Shown here: piece by piece, positions 1-10,712 of the stretch
How positions within the stretch are numbered: position 1 is the stretch's first letter
How the letters are laid out: each line of letters begins with the position of its first letter
Source: Callorhinus ursinus
Lineage: Eukaryota > Chordata > Mammalia > Carnivora > Otariidae
Direction of reading: 5' to 3'
Assembly: GCF_003265705.1 (NCBI RefSeq)
Contig: NW_020312828.1
Span: forward strand, 52,005,627 to 52,069,626
DNA: 64,000 nt
Notes under the pieces: generated by a model
Seen by the model: only the letters and a program-made list of their open reading frames with translations
Database searches by the model: none
Told to the model about the DNA's origin: nothing
Translations under genes and position numbers: made by a program

Positions 1-465
1 TGAGGAATTCTTAATCTCAGGAACAAACTGAGGGTTGCTGGAGTGGTGGGGGGTGGGAGGGATGGGGTGGCTGGGTGATAGACATTGGGGAGGGTATGTG
101 CTACGGTGAGCGCTGTGAATTGTGTAAGACTGTTGAATCACAGATCTGTACTTCTGAAACAATGCAACATATTTTAAGAAAAAAGAAAAAGAAGAAGATA
201 GCAGGAGAGGAAGAATGAAGGGGAGTAAGTCAGAGGGGGAGACGAACCAGGAGAGATGATGGACTCTGAAAAACAAACTGAGGGTTCTAGAGGGGAGGGG
301 CTGGGGGATGGGTTAGCCTGGTGATGGGTATTGAGGAGGGCACATTCTGCATGGAGCACTGGGTGTTATGAACAAACAATGAATCATGGAACACTACACC
401 AAAACAAATAATGTAATATATAGTGATTAACATAACAATAAAAAAATTAAAAAAAATCACTTAAT
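1..465 (+). mobile_element. L1 3' UTR and tail, carnivore type (cut by window edge)
   Basis: G-rich carnivore L1 3' UTR. The core AAACAAACTGAGGGTT occurs twice (near 22 and 273), followed by GGGTTAGCCTGGTGATGGG, GGAGCACTGGGTGTTATG and an A-rich end near 440-465. An A-rich block at about 165-200 separates the two halves. This could be the normal two-part 3' UTR of one element, or two adjacent insertions. The 5' part lies outside the window. The antisense reading frame across it is not a gene. Confidence 0.85.
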
Positions 466-782
466 TTCTCAATCTCAAATTTCTCCTCTCTAAAAGGGCA
501 TGGATTAAACTATTGCTATGGATTCATATTGAATGAAATATTTATAAAGTGTTTTTAAATGATAAAGTTCTATGCAATTATAAAATGTTGCTCAGGTTAT
601 TACAACGATTTTTCTAAGGTGGGTACTACAATATAGCTCTTAAGAGCTTCAATTTGTGAAAAGTAGAATAATTTTCCTCTATTTCTTATGGTTATGGACC
701 AATAAAACAAACTTCTTTATTATGCAACAAGAACTAAGGTAGGAGCTTTACACCTATTGATCTTCACCAGTCGTGTAAAGTA
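466..782. other. Unique AT-rich DNA
   Basis: AT-rich sequence with no repeat, exon or RNA gene that I recognise. Confidence 0.5.
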
Positions 783-965
783 CTTTTTTTAAAAAGATTT
801 TATTTATTTCTTTGAGAGGGAGCACACAGGCAGAGGGGGAGGGGAGAGGGAGAAGCAGACTCTCTGTTGAGTAGGGAGCCCAACACGGGACTCCATCCCA
901 GGACCCAGTGATCATGACCTAAGCCAAAGGCAGATGCTTAACTGACTGAGCCACCTAGGTGCCCC
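783..965 (-). mobile_element. can-SINE (tRNA-derived SINE)
   Basis: Reads as the reverse complement of the family: T run, AAAGATTTTATTTATT, GA-rich tract, GGGAGCCCAACACGGG, and the tRNA-like head ending CTGAGCCACCTAGGTGCCCC. Near full length. Several point changes suggest moderate age. Confidence 0.93.
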
Positions 966-2164
966 AAAATAGCTATTCTTAACAAGTGCACTGTAAATTG
1001 AAGTAGCTTAAGTTTCTATAACAAATAAGTATCAGATATAAACTGAGATCTGAGTGATTCCAAAGATAAGGAATGGATGGTAGGGATTTTAAGGAGTCCT
1101 CTAACTCACTGTGTGAATGTATTTTAATAATTTATTGTTCATCTTTACAGTTATGGCAGTTGGGTTATTTCTTAATTAGTTATTCTTAAAAAAACCTTAA
1201 ATATTATTTTATTATTTTGTTTGGTGATTGTATTAAAAATCCCATCTTTTTTTGAAGACATAGAGATTTCATACTGTGGACTTGCTAAGAGCTGCTCTCC
1301 TACTTGTTTGAGAAATTAAAATTTTAATTGTGAATGAAAAACTAGATGTTTATAAGCAACTGCAAGAAGAGAGGGATAAATAATCATAATTTGTCCGGAA
1401 ACACTATGATAGTCTTAAGGATGGTTTCTGGAAAATTCTCAACAGCAGGTCAACATTTCTGGATTTAATAATGGAAAGTACAAGTAATGAGAAATTATAA
1501 GAACTTTTGGATTCTGACCCCACTGAATAGAATACATCTTCTTTTCTTTTAAAATTTGTATCAAAAAGGAGGTACTTGGCCCATCTGAGCATGTGTGATT
1601 GATTTGGTGGAATTGTGTTCTAAACATGAATATTAGAGTCTTCTAATCTTTACAAGGCAAAGCTTTTCAATCAGATAGTAAATACCTAAAAAATATGGTC
1701 TTCTACTTTTATGATTTTAATACAATGAAGTGTTATAAATCCCAAATTCCGTGCAAAGAGATGAATCAGCCAGCAGTATTTTGATGTTCTCATCACTGGG
1801 TTATTTTATGACCCTTTCAGCTATTTTTGAAAACACATGGAAGACAGAGTCTATTCTTCATGTAGGTGTGGCATCCTCTTCAGGGTCTCAGTATGGTTAC
1901 TGTCACCTCTTGACTTCCTGGATGTTTCTGCACAATGCTTTCCTCTTTGGGCTTGGCTATAGGTCTCTCCTCTGTTAGTCTTAGGCATATACCTAATGGT
2001 TCCCTTTCAAGGAGTATATCCTTAAGGTTTAAGCTCCTTGGGCAATTAATCCAAACTTGTGGCTTTATATAGAAATCTAGGAATCATTAAATTATTTATG
2101 TATCTGGGAGAACAACTCTATAAGACATTATCACATCATTTACTCAGAAAATATTTAGATTTCT
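966..2164. other. Unique DNA
   Basis: No repeat or exon recognised. Short frames on both strands, such as 1404-1592 (-) and 1751-1978 (+), have no recognisable domain and stop within about 75 codons. Confidence 0.5.
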
Positions 2165-2520
2165 TTGGACATCTTTATTTTTTAGTGAAGTATAATTGGC
2201 ATACAACATCCTATTAGTTTCAGGTGTTTGTCATAGCGATTTGATGTTTTTATACATTACAAAGTGATGCTCCTGATAAGTCTAGTTACCACCTGTCAGC
2301 ATGAAGAGTTATTACAGTATTATTGACTACATTCCCTATGCTGTACATTACATCCCCATGAGTTACTTACTTTATAACTGGAATTTTATACCTCTTACTC
2401 TCCTTCATCTATTTTGCCCATCCCCCCCTCCTGCCCCTGGTAACCAACAGTTTATTTCCTGTATCTATAATGGATATAACTTCTTGAGAGTGAGCTATCC
2501 CTTTCATGTACCATAAAGGT
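2165..2520 (-). mobile_element. L1 3' UTR fragment, antisense
   Basis: Matches the old mammalian L1 3' UTR read in antisense: GTGAAGTATAATTGGCATAC, TTTCAGGTGTTTGTCATA, CTGTACATTACATCCCCATG, then CCTGGTAACCAACAG. The same module recurs at about 42.35, 45.6 and 50.4 kb, where it continues into ORF2. Here it stops before ORF2. The plus-strand frame at 2301-2516 is a by-product. Confidence 0.8.
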
Positions 2521-2574
2521 CTCAGATGTATATAATTTTCTTATTTGTGAATACTTGTAAAGAAGGTATCTTGT

Positions 2575-2740
2575 GAAGTTGAAAAGGAATGTTTAATTCT
2601 ATTTTGCAGAGGTTAGAACTAAAGTTTTAAGGACTGAAACGGTCTAGTATACGATGTCACGTGGCCGATTGGGAAGTAACACTCAGGTCTCTTGCCTCCT
2701 AGTCCAGTGCTTTCGTGATCCCTTTACACATCACTCTTAT
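2575..2740 (-). mobile_element. MIR SINE, antisense
   Basis: Follows the antisense MIR pattern: GCAGAGGTTAGAACTAAAG, GTCACGTGGC, then ACTCAGGTCTCTTGCCTCCTAG and AGTCCAGTGCTTT. It is strongly diverged, as expected for this old mammalian family. Confidence 0.6.
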
Positions 2741-2744
2741 CTCT

Positions 2745-2895
2745 ACGATATCATTTGGTTCTTAAAATAATACGGCAGAAACAGATTTGGTCTTCCACTA
2801 GTTGACAGATGAGAATATTGAGCCTTAAGAGATTTTTGCCCAAGGCTACACAATGAGAAACTGTTTGCTTCCAAGTTCACTTCCACTGCAATTTG
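2745..2895 (-). mobile_element. MIR-like SINE, antisense
   Basis: A second copy of the same pattern follows directly: TTGACAGATGAGAATATTGAG, CCCAAGGCTACACA, then a diverged tRNA-like end. Two MIRs in tandem, or one rearranged MIR. Confidence 0.5.
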
Positions 2896-3086
2896 CTGAC
2901 TTGCCAATTTTAATAAATCCTAAATGGCCTATTAACAATTCTACAATCTCTTGGTTTTTAGAAAAATTTCCCTTTATATTCATAATTAAAAAGCATATTA
3001 AACTAATAAATCAATACTTTATATAGAATTCAGCCTGAATTCTCTAGGGAATCCAACCTGCTGTTCATGAAGTACTGAAAACTGTA

Positions 3087-3123
3087 GCAAATAGCCTTTT
3101 TTTTTTTTTTTTTGCAAATAGCC
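3087..3123 (-). repeat. Poly(T) run flanked by a 10-bp direct repeat
   Basis: GCAAATAGCC occurs at 3087-3096 and again at 3114-3123. Between them is T17 (3097-3113), and the second copy is also followed by TTTTT. On the minus strand this reads as a duplicated target with only a poly(A) tract between the copies, and the site TTTTT/CA fits L1-endonuclease preference. It is probably the trace of an extremely truncated retrotransposition event. Confidence 0.65.
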
Positions 3124-3488
3124 TTTTTCATTGAGACCTACATCTGTTCTGTTGCCAATAAAATAAACATTTCTTAAGTGATACATATGATATAAAACTT
3201 TTTAAAATGTGGAAATTCTTTTCATTCCTCTAAGCCAAAACTAAAAAGCTCTTATGATTCCTTTCCTTAAAAACTAAATTATATTAATATAATACCACCA
3301 TTATCTGTATCTTTCAAGACATCTGTTTGCTTAAATGTCCATTACGAAGTAGTTCAATATTTATTACCAGGAAAATGATGATATATTCTGATTCCACCAA
3401 TAGTAAATTAATAGAAAATGGAATAAAAAATGTTATCTATAAAAGTTGCAGGACTTGGAGAAAGTCACTTCTCTATTCACTGAGGTCC

Positions 3489-4076
3489 TACAATAGTTTT
3501 CTATTACTGCTCTTACACATTACCACAAATTTAGTGTTTGGAACACACAGATTCATTATGTTGTATCTCTGTAGGTCATAAGTCTGACCCACGTCTTGTG
3601 CTAAAAATCATTGTGTCAACAAGGCCACGTTCCTTTATGGAGGCTCTAGGCAAGAATCTTTCCTTGCTCATTCAGCTTGTTGGCAGAATTCGTTTCTTGT
3701 TGCAGGACTAAGATCCGTTTTTTGTTTTTTGTTTTTTGTTTTGTTTGCTGGCTGTTCACTGGTTCTCAGCTTGGAGAGGCCACCTGCATTCTTTGATTTG
3801 CAGGCCCTTTTGTCTTCAAAGCCAGAATGGTCATGACTGTCCTTTCTTTCTTGCCTTTTATCTGTCATCACATCTCTCTGACCATAGTTGGAAAGGAACT
3901 CCACTATTAAGAGTTACATTGTTCGATCAGGCATAATCCAACAAAATCTCCCCACCTCCAAATCCATACTTTTAATCATGTTTGAAAAGCCCCTTTTGCT
4001 GTCTATAAAGTAACATTCACAGGTTCTGGGAATTAGAGCATAGACATTTGGCGGGTCTACTACTCTGCCTGCTACA
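3489..4076 (-). mobile_element. MLT1-type MaLR LTR, antisense
   Basis: Antisense MLT1 landmarks: AGTTTTCTATTACTGCTC, ACATTACCACAAATTTAGTG, GGAGGCTCTAGGCAAGAATC, CAAAGCCAGAATGG, CACAGGTTCTGGGAATTAG and TCTGCCTGCTACA. Boundaries are set by an exact 5-bp direct repeat GGTCC at 3484-3488 and 4077-4081, the duplication size expected for ERVL-MaLR. An internal T-rich minisatellite lies at about 3716-3742. Near full length for an LTR of this type; no internal viral sequence is attached. Confidence 0.75.
3716..3742. repeat. (TTTTTTG)n minisatellite
   Basis: Three to four diverging copies of a TTTTTTG unit inside the MLT1 LTR, presumably a local slippage expansion. Confidence 0.8.
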
Positions 4077-4237
4077 GGTCCCTTATGAGATTCTGTGACT
4101 CTTTGATTCACGTTTATAGCTGCAGAATAACAGTTTTTTACTTCAGAGAAGTAAGAAATATTGCAAACATCGTGGCTCCTGTTTTCCTGGAACTCAAGGT
4201 CTTTCCGTTTAATTGCATTAAAAATAACTTTTTGGAA

Positions 4238-4399
4238 GGGCGCCTGGGTGGCTCGCTTGGTTAAGCATCTGACTCTTGATTTTGGCCCAGGTCATGCTCT
4301 CAGGGTCGTGAGGATTCTTTCTCTCTTTCTCCCTCTGTTCCTCCCCCGACTTGTTCACTTTCTCTCTCTTTCTCTCAAATAAATAAATAAAATCTTAAA
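4238..4399 (+). mobile_element. can-SINE with internal deletion and 17-bp duplication
   Basis: Head GGGCGCCTGGGTGGCTCGC, a shortened body that passes directly from the B-box area to the CT-rich tract, then CTCAAATAAATAAATAAAATC and an A tail. Flanked by a 17-bp target-site duplication at 4221-4237 and 4400-4416 with one mismatch (AAAATAACTTTTTGGAA against AAAATAACTTTCTGGAA). Confidence 0.93.
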
Positions 4400-4416
4400 A
4401 AAATAACTTTCTGGAA

Positions 4417-6141
4417 AAACAGACTCTGTTCCAATGAATGTTACATATACAAAATAAAAGATGGATTTTTGTTAATTCAGTCACTCAATGCAATGAAAAC
4501 AATTATAGTCTTGGTTGTTTAGTGTCAAAATGATTGAAGGTCCCACCTTGAAGATGTGAAACAATTCTATGCAAACATAATCATAATAAATGTAAATGGC
4601 TATTCATTAAAGGACAATATTCAATTTAAAAGAAATGTAATATAATAAAAAATAAATATTTGGTCTTTGCCTCTGGTGTCTGGCAAACAATTCCTAAAAC
4701 CCTTGAACTTCCAGAGTGATTAAGAATGTCTTTTGTATGCTAATGAGATGTCTGTTGGCTGGGGGCCTCTATATTGAGCCAGGATGGGGGCTAGTAGCCA
4801 GAAGACCAATGTACATTTAGAGAGTTTGAACTTTTAGCCCCACCCCCTGACTCTGTTTCCTTCAACCTATTATGTTTTGTCAAATCTATTGACATTCAAT
4901 GAGCTTTTAAATTTCAACATATATAATTTCAATTATAATTTTTTATTTCTGTACATTATAACCTTTTTGTTTCTATCTGCTTATTTCTCATAGTTTTACT
5001 ATAGACTTTATAATCCCATTTTTCTTTTACAAATTTTACACATAGCTATTTTCTATTATGTCAAACAGTTTCAATATCTGCAATTCTTTCTGTTTAGATC
5101 TTTGTTTTTTATGGGCTGACTCTCCTACATAGTGGCTTGTTCTCCTGTGTATGTGGTGATTTTTATTTTGAGGTCATTCTTGCTTTCAATCGGTAGGAGA
5201 CTCGTGGACCTACCTTAGGGAAGCTTTCAATTAAGGACAGTTTGCCTCCACTGTTGGGTGGGTGGTTGAGCTATCCCAGACATTGCAGATCCTTTCATCT
5301 CAGTTACAGCTCAAAGGAGGAATCTCAGACTCAACTTTGTCTCCTGGTGCTACTCCTACTTCATTGTTGCTTTGGGACTCTTGCCTCTCAATGATGTCTG
5401 TTGATTTAGTCTATTTCCCTGCCCCCTGGCTGCCCACTACTCTAATTCTCTATAAATTTAGCCTCAACTCCTTTCCTCTGTGGGCCTGGCTCATTTTTAT
5501 CAAATTCTTTTTTTAGACATTTTTATTAAATTCTTCAGAGAGTCCTGCTTTGTCTTGTGCCTGACCCAGTCCCTGTCCCCTGGAAGCCCTGGGGTGAGCT
5601 CTACTTTGTTGGTTTGTCTATTTTCTTTTCTTGGAGGGAATGTGACTCTAGGAACTGTCTCCCACCTTTTGTGACACCAGTAGTATCTCCAAGAATGTAC
5701 GGTGTATGGTTCTAGTTGTGAATAATATGGTTGCTCATACCACTTAGGTACTAGTGCTCCTGGAAGTAAAACAAGCAACTGGTTTCTTGGCACAAGGATG
5801 TACAAGCAAGAATCCCAGAAGATAGTTCCATGTTTGTATACTGAGGGTGTGAAGGAGCTATATTTAGAGAGTTAGATTTTGAGAAGCAAATGTGGCAAGG
5901 ACTATACACTTGTATATACAAATACACTTGTATTTGTGACTAACTACTAAGAAGAAGCCAGAAATTGGACATGATGGCAAAGGTAAAAAATACGGTCAAA
6001 TCTGTATTTTCTTTGTGGAAAGAAAGGCATTACAGTTCCCACACTATTAGGAATGTTCTAATTTTTAAGTTATGAAATAGCTTTAAATAGGAGCTTGTCA
6101 TGAGTACACTACAAATAAAAGAACTTATCATGAGCACCCTA
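4417..6141. other. Mostly unique DNA; possible ancient LTR-like piece at 4650-4870
   Basis: The segment 4650-4870 (GGCAAACAATTCCTAAAACC, then TATGCTAATGAGATGTCTG) has the look of an old mammalian LTR fragment, but I cannot assign it. The rest, including pyrimidine-rich sequence at 5150-5680, shows no exon or recognised repeat. Frames at 5262-5516, 5480-5674 (+) and 5500-5805 (-) overlap each other and have no recognisable domain. Confidence 0.35.
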
Positions 6142-6806
6142 TGCAGGCACACACACCACTGGTGTCTTTATTCAGTATTTCATGTCCGCTTCAATCATAA
6201 AGCAAGGTTAACATGATTATAGAGTAGGTTCAAGATTCAAACTCAGTGACATTTCAGTATGTACTGAAATTGGCTTCATACACGTCACACAGAGCAAAGC
6301 ATAATACAGTCACACAACAAACAAGATACCGAAAGGGGTAAGAAGTGAAGGAACTGAACACAAAGTTCACGAGTGTGCAGTTGAGGTTAGGCCTTGGTCT
6401 AGCCCAGGTCAGCTCTCAGGGCCTACGGCTTATTCAAGCCATAGGGGATCTCTATCATGTTCGAGATCAAACAGGCAGAGGCTCTCATGGCAGTTGCCTT
6501 TCTGGTGTGGAAGAATCTGGAGAATCTGACAGGTTGCTGCAAAAGTCTTCCCTTTGTAAAGGAGTTTAATCGGTCTTGGGCCTCCTCTGGTTCTGGTGAT
6601 TATCAGCTTTTGGCTCTTCCAGGCCCTCTTGGTTTTGCTGGTTATCAGTTCTGGGGGATATCCACCTGCACTGGTTTTCATGATATCTGGTCGTAGGTGT
6701 GACGCCTTTGCCCACTTACCTTTACTGCTTGACATGAGGGACTCCATCTTGCCCTCTGCGGAACTATCTTGTTTTCTCTCGAAAGCATAAAAATCTGGGT
6801 AATACA
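6142..6806 (-). mobile_element. Possible old LTR, antisense (family not recognised)
   Basis: Read on the minus strand the block starts TGTATTACCCAG, contains CAAGATGGAGTCCCTCATG (a phrase typical of many ERV LTRs) and reaches a polyadenylation signal AATAAA at 6167-6172 before CCTGCA. No clear target-site duplication was found and the end is uncertain. A 125-codon minus frame (6430-6807) runs through it with no recognisable domain and is probably accidental. A processed 3' UTR is an alternative. Confidence 0.3.
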
Positions 6807-7459
6807 TGAAAGATCCAGATGAGGAGAATTCATCTTCTGTCCAATTCTATATGTAGATGTATAACTGTGGAGGAGTTAATGTCACATTGTCAAACATCTA
6901 TAGATAACATGGGAAAAGCTCCTGAGAATTATGGAGTTTTATAATTAGAAAGGAGAATCTCCATTTAGCCCTTGCAGGGAACTAAGTTCATAAAGGGGAC
7001 AAGCTTTGTTGAAAGAACCAGTGAATGATACCATCAGTTTAGGACAAGTTTTTGATTTCCAGACCCATGCTCTTTTCACTGTAACCTGCTGTCAGGCTAG
7101 GGATACATGAACAGAGTCTTCAGGGACAAGCTGGATGGAGGACAAGGGTCTTTAAAAAAAAAATCTAAAACTGTAGTTGGCTTTATTCAGGCCTTTAACA
7201 AAAAGTACTAATTTGTGAAGAGACTTTAGCAATAACAAATCTTTCTTGAATTATCACTGATTAAAATGTCATGTTGTCTATTGATTAAAACAGTGTGTGT
7301 GAGGAGAGGAAAACTTGTAGCCTCATTTCTTCCTAATGAAGTAGAATTTGGCATTCATCTGAAAAATTAAAAATGTGTTTTAATTTTCATGGGGCCCATG
7401 TCTATCATTTCAGGCTATTGAATAGTGGATAAGGAAAAAATATAGGGAGTGATAAGAAT
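6807..7459. other. Unique DNA
   Basis: No exon or recognised repeat. It includes an A-run near 7154-7163. Confidence 0.45.
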
Positions 7460-7655
7460 AAAACTTTTGTAGCAGGCACTTTGTAATGCTCACACTGTTG
7501 CCAAGCATGACTCTAAGTGGTTAATGAATTTTAGCACACACATTCCTCACAACAACCCTACGAAGTAGGCCTTATTGCAATCTATATTTTAAAGATGGGG
7601 AAACAGAGGCACAAGAAGATTAACCAACTTACTCTGGGTCAAACAAGAATATTGA
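7460..7655 (-). mobile_element. MIR SINE, antisense
   Basis: Good antisense MIR: CTCACAACAACCCTACGAAG, then TTTAAAGATGGGGAAACAGAGGC, then GATTAACCAACTTACTCTGG. The conserved central core is clear. Confidence 0.88.
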
Positions 7656-7696
7656 ATTCCTGCAGTGAAATAATTTCTGAATCCTTATATTATTTA

Positions 7697-7886
7697 GGGG
7701 CACCTGGGTGGCTCAGTCAGTGAAGCATCTGCCTTCAGCTCAGGTCATGATCTCGGGTGTTGGAATGGAGCCCCACATGGGGTTCCCTGCTCAGCAGGCA
7801 CTCTGCTTCTCCTTCTCCCCCGCCCCTTCCCCCTGCTCCCTCTCTCCCTTTCTCTCTCAAATAAATAAATATAAAATATTTTTAAA
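7697..7886 (+). mobile_element. can-SINE
   Basis: Head GGGGCACCTGGGTGGCTCAG, GGTCATGATCTC, GTTCCCTGCTCAGCAGG, CT-rich tract, CTCAAATAAATAAAT and an A-rich tail. Essentially full length, with no clean target-site duplication (imperfect ATATTATTTA against ATATATTTA). Confidence 0.95.
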
Positions 7887-9735
7887 AACCTGATATATTT
7901 AGAAGTGAATAACAGAACGAAATGACCTTACAAATCTAAATGAAGATTTTTTTCATATCTGTTCATTCTATGGCTTCTGAAGACATTTGCCCAACATACT
8001 GAAAATCCATTCATTATTTCACTGATCTTCTCCACCCCCCATCTTCTGGACTGCTTTTGTTGATGTTCTTCAACAAGGCACAGTTTTACCATGAAAATCA
8101 TTGACATTCATGTAGTAAGACAAGCAAGGCCAGAAAAACTCTGTAGATGGCAAGGCACTCTGAAGACAAGTGCCAACAGCAATAATATTGTATAGTTTTT
8201 ATGTCAACACCGAAGACATCTGTAATGAGTTCTTCTCATTGGATAGTTTTGTGTGATTGCCACCTTACGTGAGGTGCCTACCCAGTGAAATCACTAATAG
8301 AAAGAAGAATGGCTTCAGAAAATTGAAATGAAAAATAACTATGAATTGGAGATGACAATAGAAAAAAATGTTGATGGCAAGGGATGTAGAGATTGTTGGA
8401 TTGAATAGAAGAGTATGATCTTGAGTTGAATTAAATAAAAGAATTTGATCTTGCTTATTCAAAATTCTTTTGCAGATAAACCAGAATGTTTTTCCAACAT
8501 CTAGTCCTAAATAAATTGTAGCACACACACTACAGAGTACCTACAACCATGATCAGTGTTTCAATATTTATTTTTGTATTTAGTTCAGAAATGCCACATG
8601 GCACATTATACGTGAGGAACTCACCATGACCTAAACAGCTTTGTAAGCTTACTGCAAATAAATCACTTGAACGGATATATCATCTTGGGTATTTTCTCAA
8701 GTCATAGGATGGAATTAAAGTCTTAATAGAATACAGAGTAGGAAATCTGTATTTTGCGGTTGTGTTTGTAGGGCTATTGATAAGGACACTGCTAAGGATG
8801 CTATTGCACACTTTCTATGTTGGCCCACAGAGGAGAAGTCGGACAGATTTCCATGATGTAAGAAGTTGTGCTTCTCTTGAGTGATTGCTTATTAAAATTA
8901 TTGGGACATTATGTATCTGGTAAGTGATTGTTTCTCTCTTTGTTTTGGGCACTAGGAATCTCAAAGTGGAATTAACAGAGCATTTTATAACTATGTAAGC
9001 TGCTGCTGGATTCAAGTTTTATGTATTGAATCCCTCTAACAGGCCTGCCTTTATTCTTCTTTGCACCCATTTCTCAATTTGTCCTTGGCTCTGTGGTGGT
9101 ATCTATAAGCAACTCCAAATCACTTTGAAAGCATTTTAGGGTATAATTACCTGAAGAGATGTTTTTCCTTATCAAAACTTATAAGTATGATAAACAGGGA
9201 TAAGAAATGAATTATTAAATACAGTCAAAGGACCTACGAGAAAATCACATACCATTATTTTCTGAGTATGATACTTCAATGTCTGAAGAAGATCAGAAAT
9301 AGAGAAAAAAATAATGTTCTATAATTCCAGTAACGGAAAGAAAGAAGCAGACACACCACTCAAATACAGAACATATACCAGATAAGTGTTATTGAAAGGA
9401 ATTATGGGACCAAAGTCACTTAGAACTTGAAATTTACAACATGGTTACATATTGGAAGCATTTCTACAAAAGCCTTTGAGATGTATGAGCTTTGTAACCT
9501 ATTTTGGTTCATGTAAACCAATTGTAAATTATCCATCCTACTTGTTTGTCCATTTAGCTGGTCGGAGTATGCAAGGGACAAAATTTGATGTTATACATTT
9601 GCTTCAGCTTACTTAAGGGTCAGATTTTTGGAACTAAATTTTAATAACAGTGCTGGAATTGTGATTTGAGGCCAGGCAGTTTGTTGACTTCATCCTCTAA
9701 TCACTATGTTGGATTGTTTGTATCTGTAGGGAGAG
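7887..9735. other. Unique DNA
   Basis: About 1.8 kb without a recognised repeat, exon or RNA gene. Frames at 8265-8528 (-) and 8815-9015 (-) are short and low-complexity. Splice-site-like motifs occur but no exon is supported. Confidence 0.5.
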
Positions 9736-10060
9736 ACAAGGTTAATGTGTGGTAACAAATGACCTACCAAACTTAGGGGCTTTACACCATAAAAAGTTGA
9801 TTTTTCTCATTCTCATTTATAATGTTCACCATGGGCTGGTTGGGGTTTTGCCATCTGTTGTCTTCAATCTTGGACCTAGGCTGATGGAGAAGTTCCTGTC
9901 AGGGGCACTGCTGGGCTCATAATAAAGGGAACATGGAAACACAGAGATTCATGTGCTGGGTCTGAACGCCTCCGAAAAGTGACATGTTTCACCTTCTGTT
10001 CACATTTCATTGTCCAAAGCAAGTCTGGTGGCTAAACCTGTTGTCAACAGAAAGGGGAGA
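9736..10060 (-). mobile_element. Probable MaLR-type LTR fragment, antisense
   Basis: GGTAACAAATGACCTACC, AACTTAGGGGCTTTACACC and GTCCAAAGCAAGTCTGGTGG match the antisense pattern of old MaLR-like repeats. Strongly diverged and incomplete; family and end points are uncertain. Confidence 0.45.
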
Positions 10061-10436
10061 TAAAAAACAATTCTCCCACAGAGGAGCAGTGAATATTTTG
10101 AATAATGACACAGTATATAACACTGTTGCAAAAAGTCTTACCCCCTGGTGTTTTTTGTTATGTTAGATTGAACCTGGTACAGTGTTTAGTTCCTGAACTT
10201 TGACTCTCTAGTATGCAGACTGTCACCATCAGGTTCTGATCCTGGCACAAATAAATGGCACTTCCCTCTGCCTATCTTGTCAGGGACGCCAATTCTTTGA
10301 AGCAATAAAGCCTGAAACAAAAGCCTCCCAGCATGGCCTACTTTCATGCATTCTTTTCTAAACTGCCTTATAAAGAATAAGTAGAAAGGGTGTATGTGAC
10401 TTTGGAAAAGGTGTGAGGTCTGGTATATGTTCACTT

Positions 10437-10521
10437 CATGCAGTTGTTTTGAGGATTAAATGAGATGTTTGGGGGGGTCATCGTTAGCAGGGTGTTTGGC
10501 ATGTGATAAGTGCTCAATACA
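10437..10521 (+). mobile_element. MIR SINE 3' part, cut by a can-SINE
   Basis: TTGAGGATTAAATGAGATG and GTGATAAGTGCTCAATAC are the 3' part of sense MIR. The can-SINE at 10522 starts directly after it, so the can-SINE is the younger insertion. Confidence 0.7.
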
Positions 10522-10712
10522 TTTTTTTTTAAAGATTCTATTTATTTATTTGACAGAGAGAGACACAGCGAGAGAGGGAACACAAGTAGGGGCAGAGGTA
10601 GAGGGAGAAGCAGGCTTCCCACGGAGCAGGGAGCCCGATGCGGGGCTCAATCCCAGGATCCTGGGATCATGACCTGAGCCGAAGGCAGACGCTTAACGAC
10701 TGAGCCACCCAG
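10522..10712 (-). mobile_element. can-SINE
   Basis: T9, AAAGATTCTATTTATTTATT, GACAGAGAGAGACACAGCGAG, GGGAGCCCGATGCGGGGCTC, and a head ending CTGAGCCACCCAG. The outermost 5' bases of the SINE (GGGCGC) are missing at the right edge. Confidence 0.95.

Noticed and set aside
6430..6807. 125-codon minus-strand frame as a possible gene
   Set aside because: No recognised domain; overlaps a putative LTR and three other short frames on the opposite strand.
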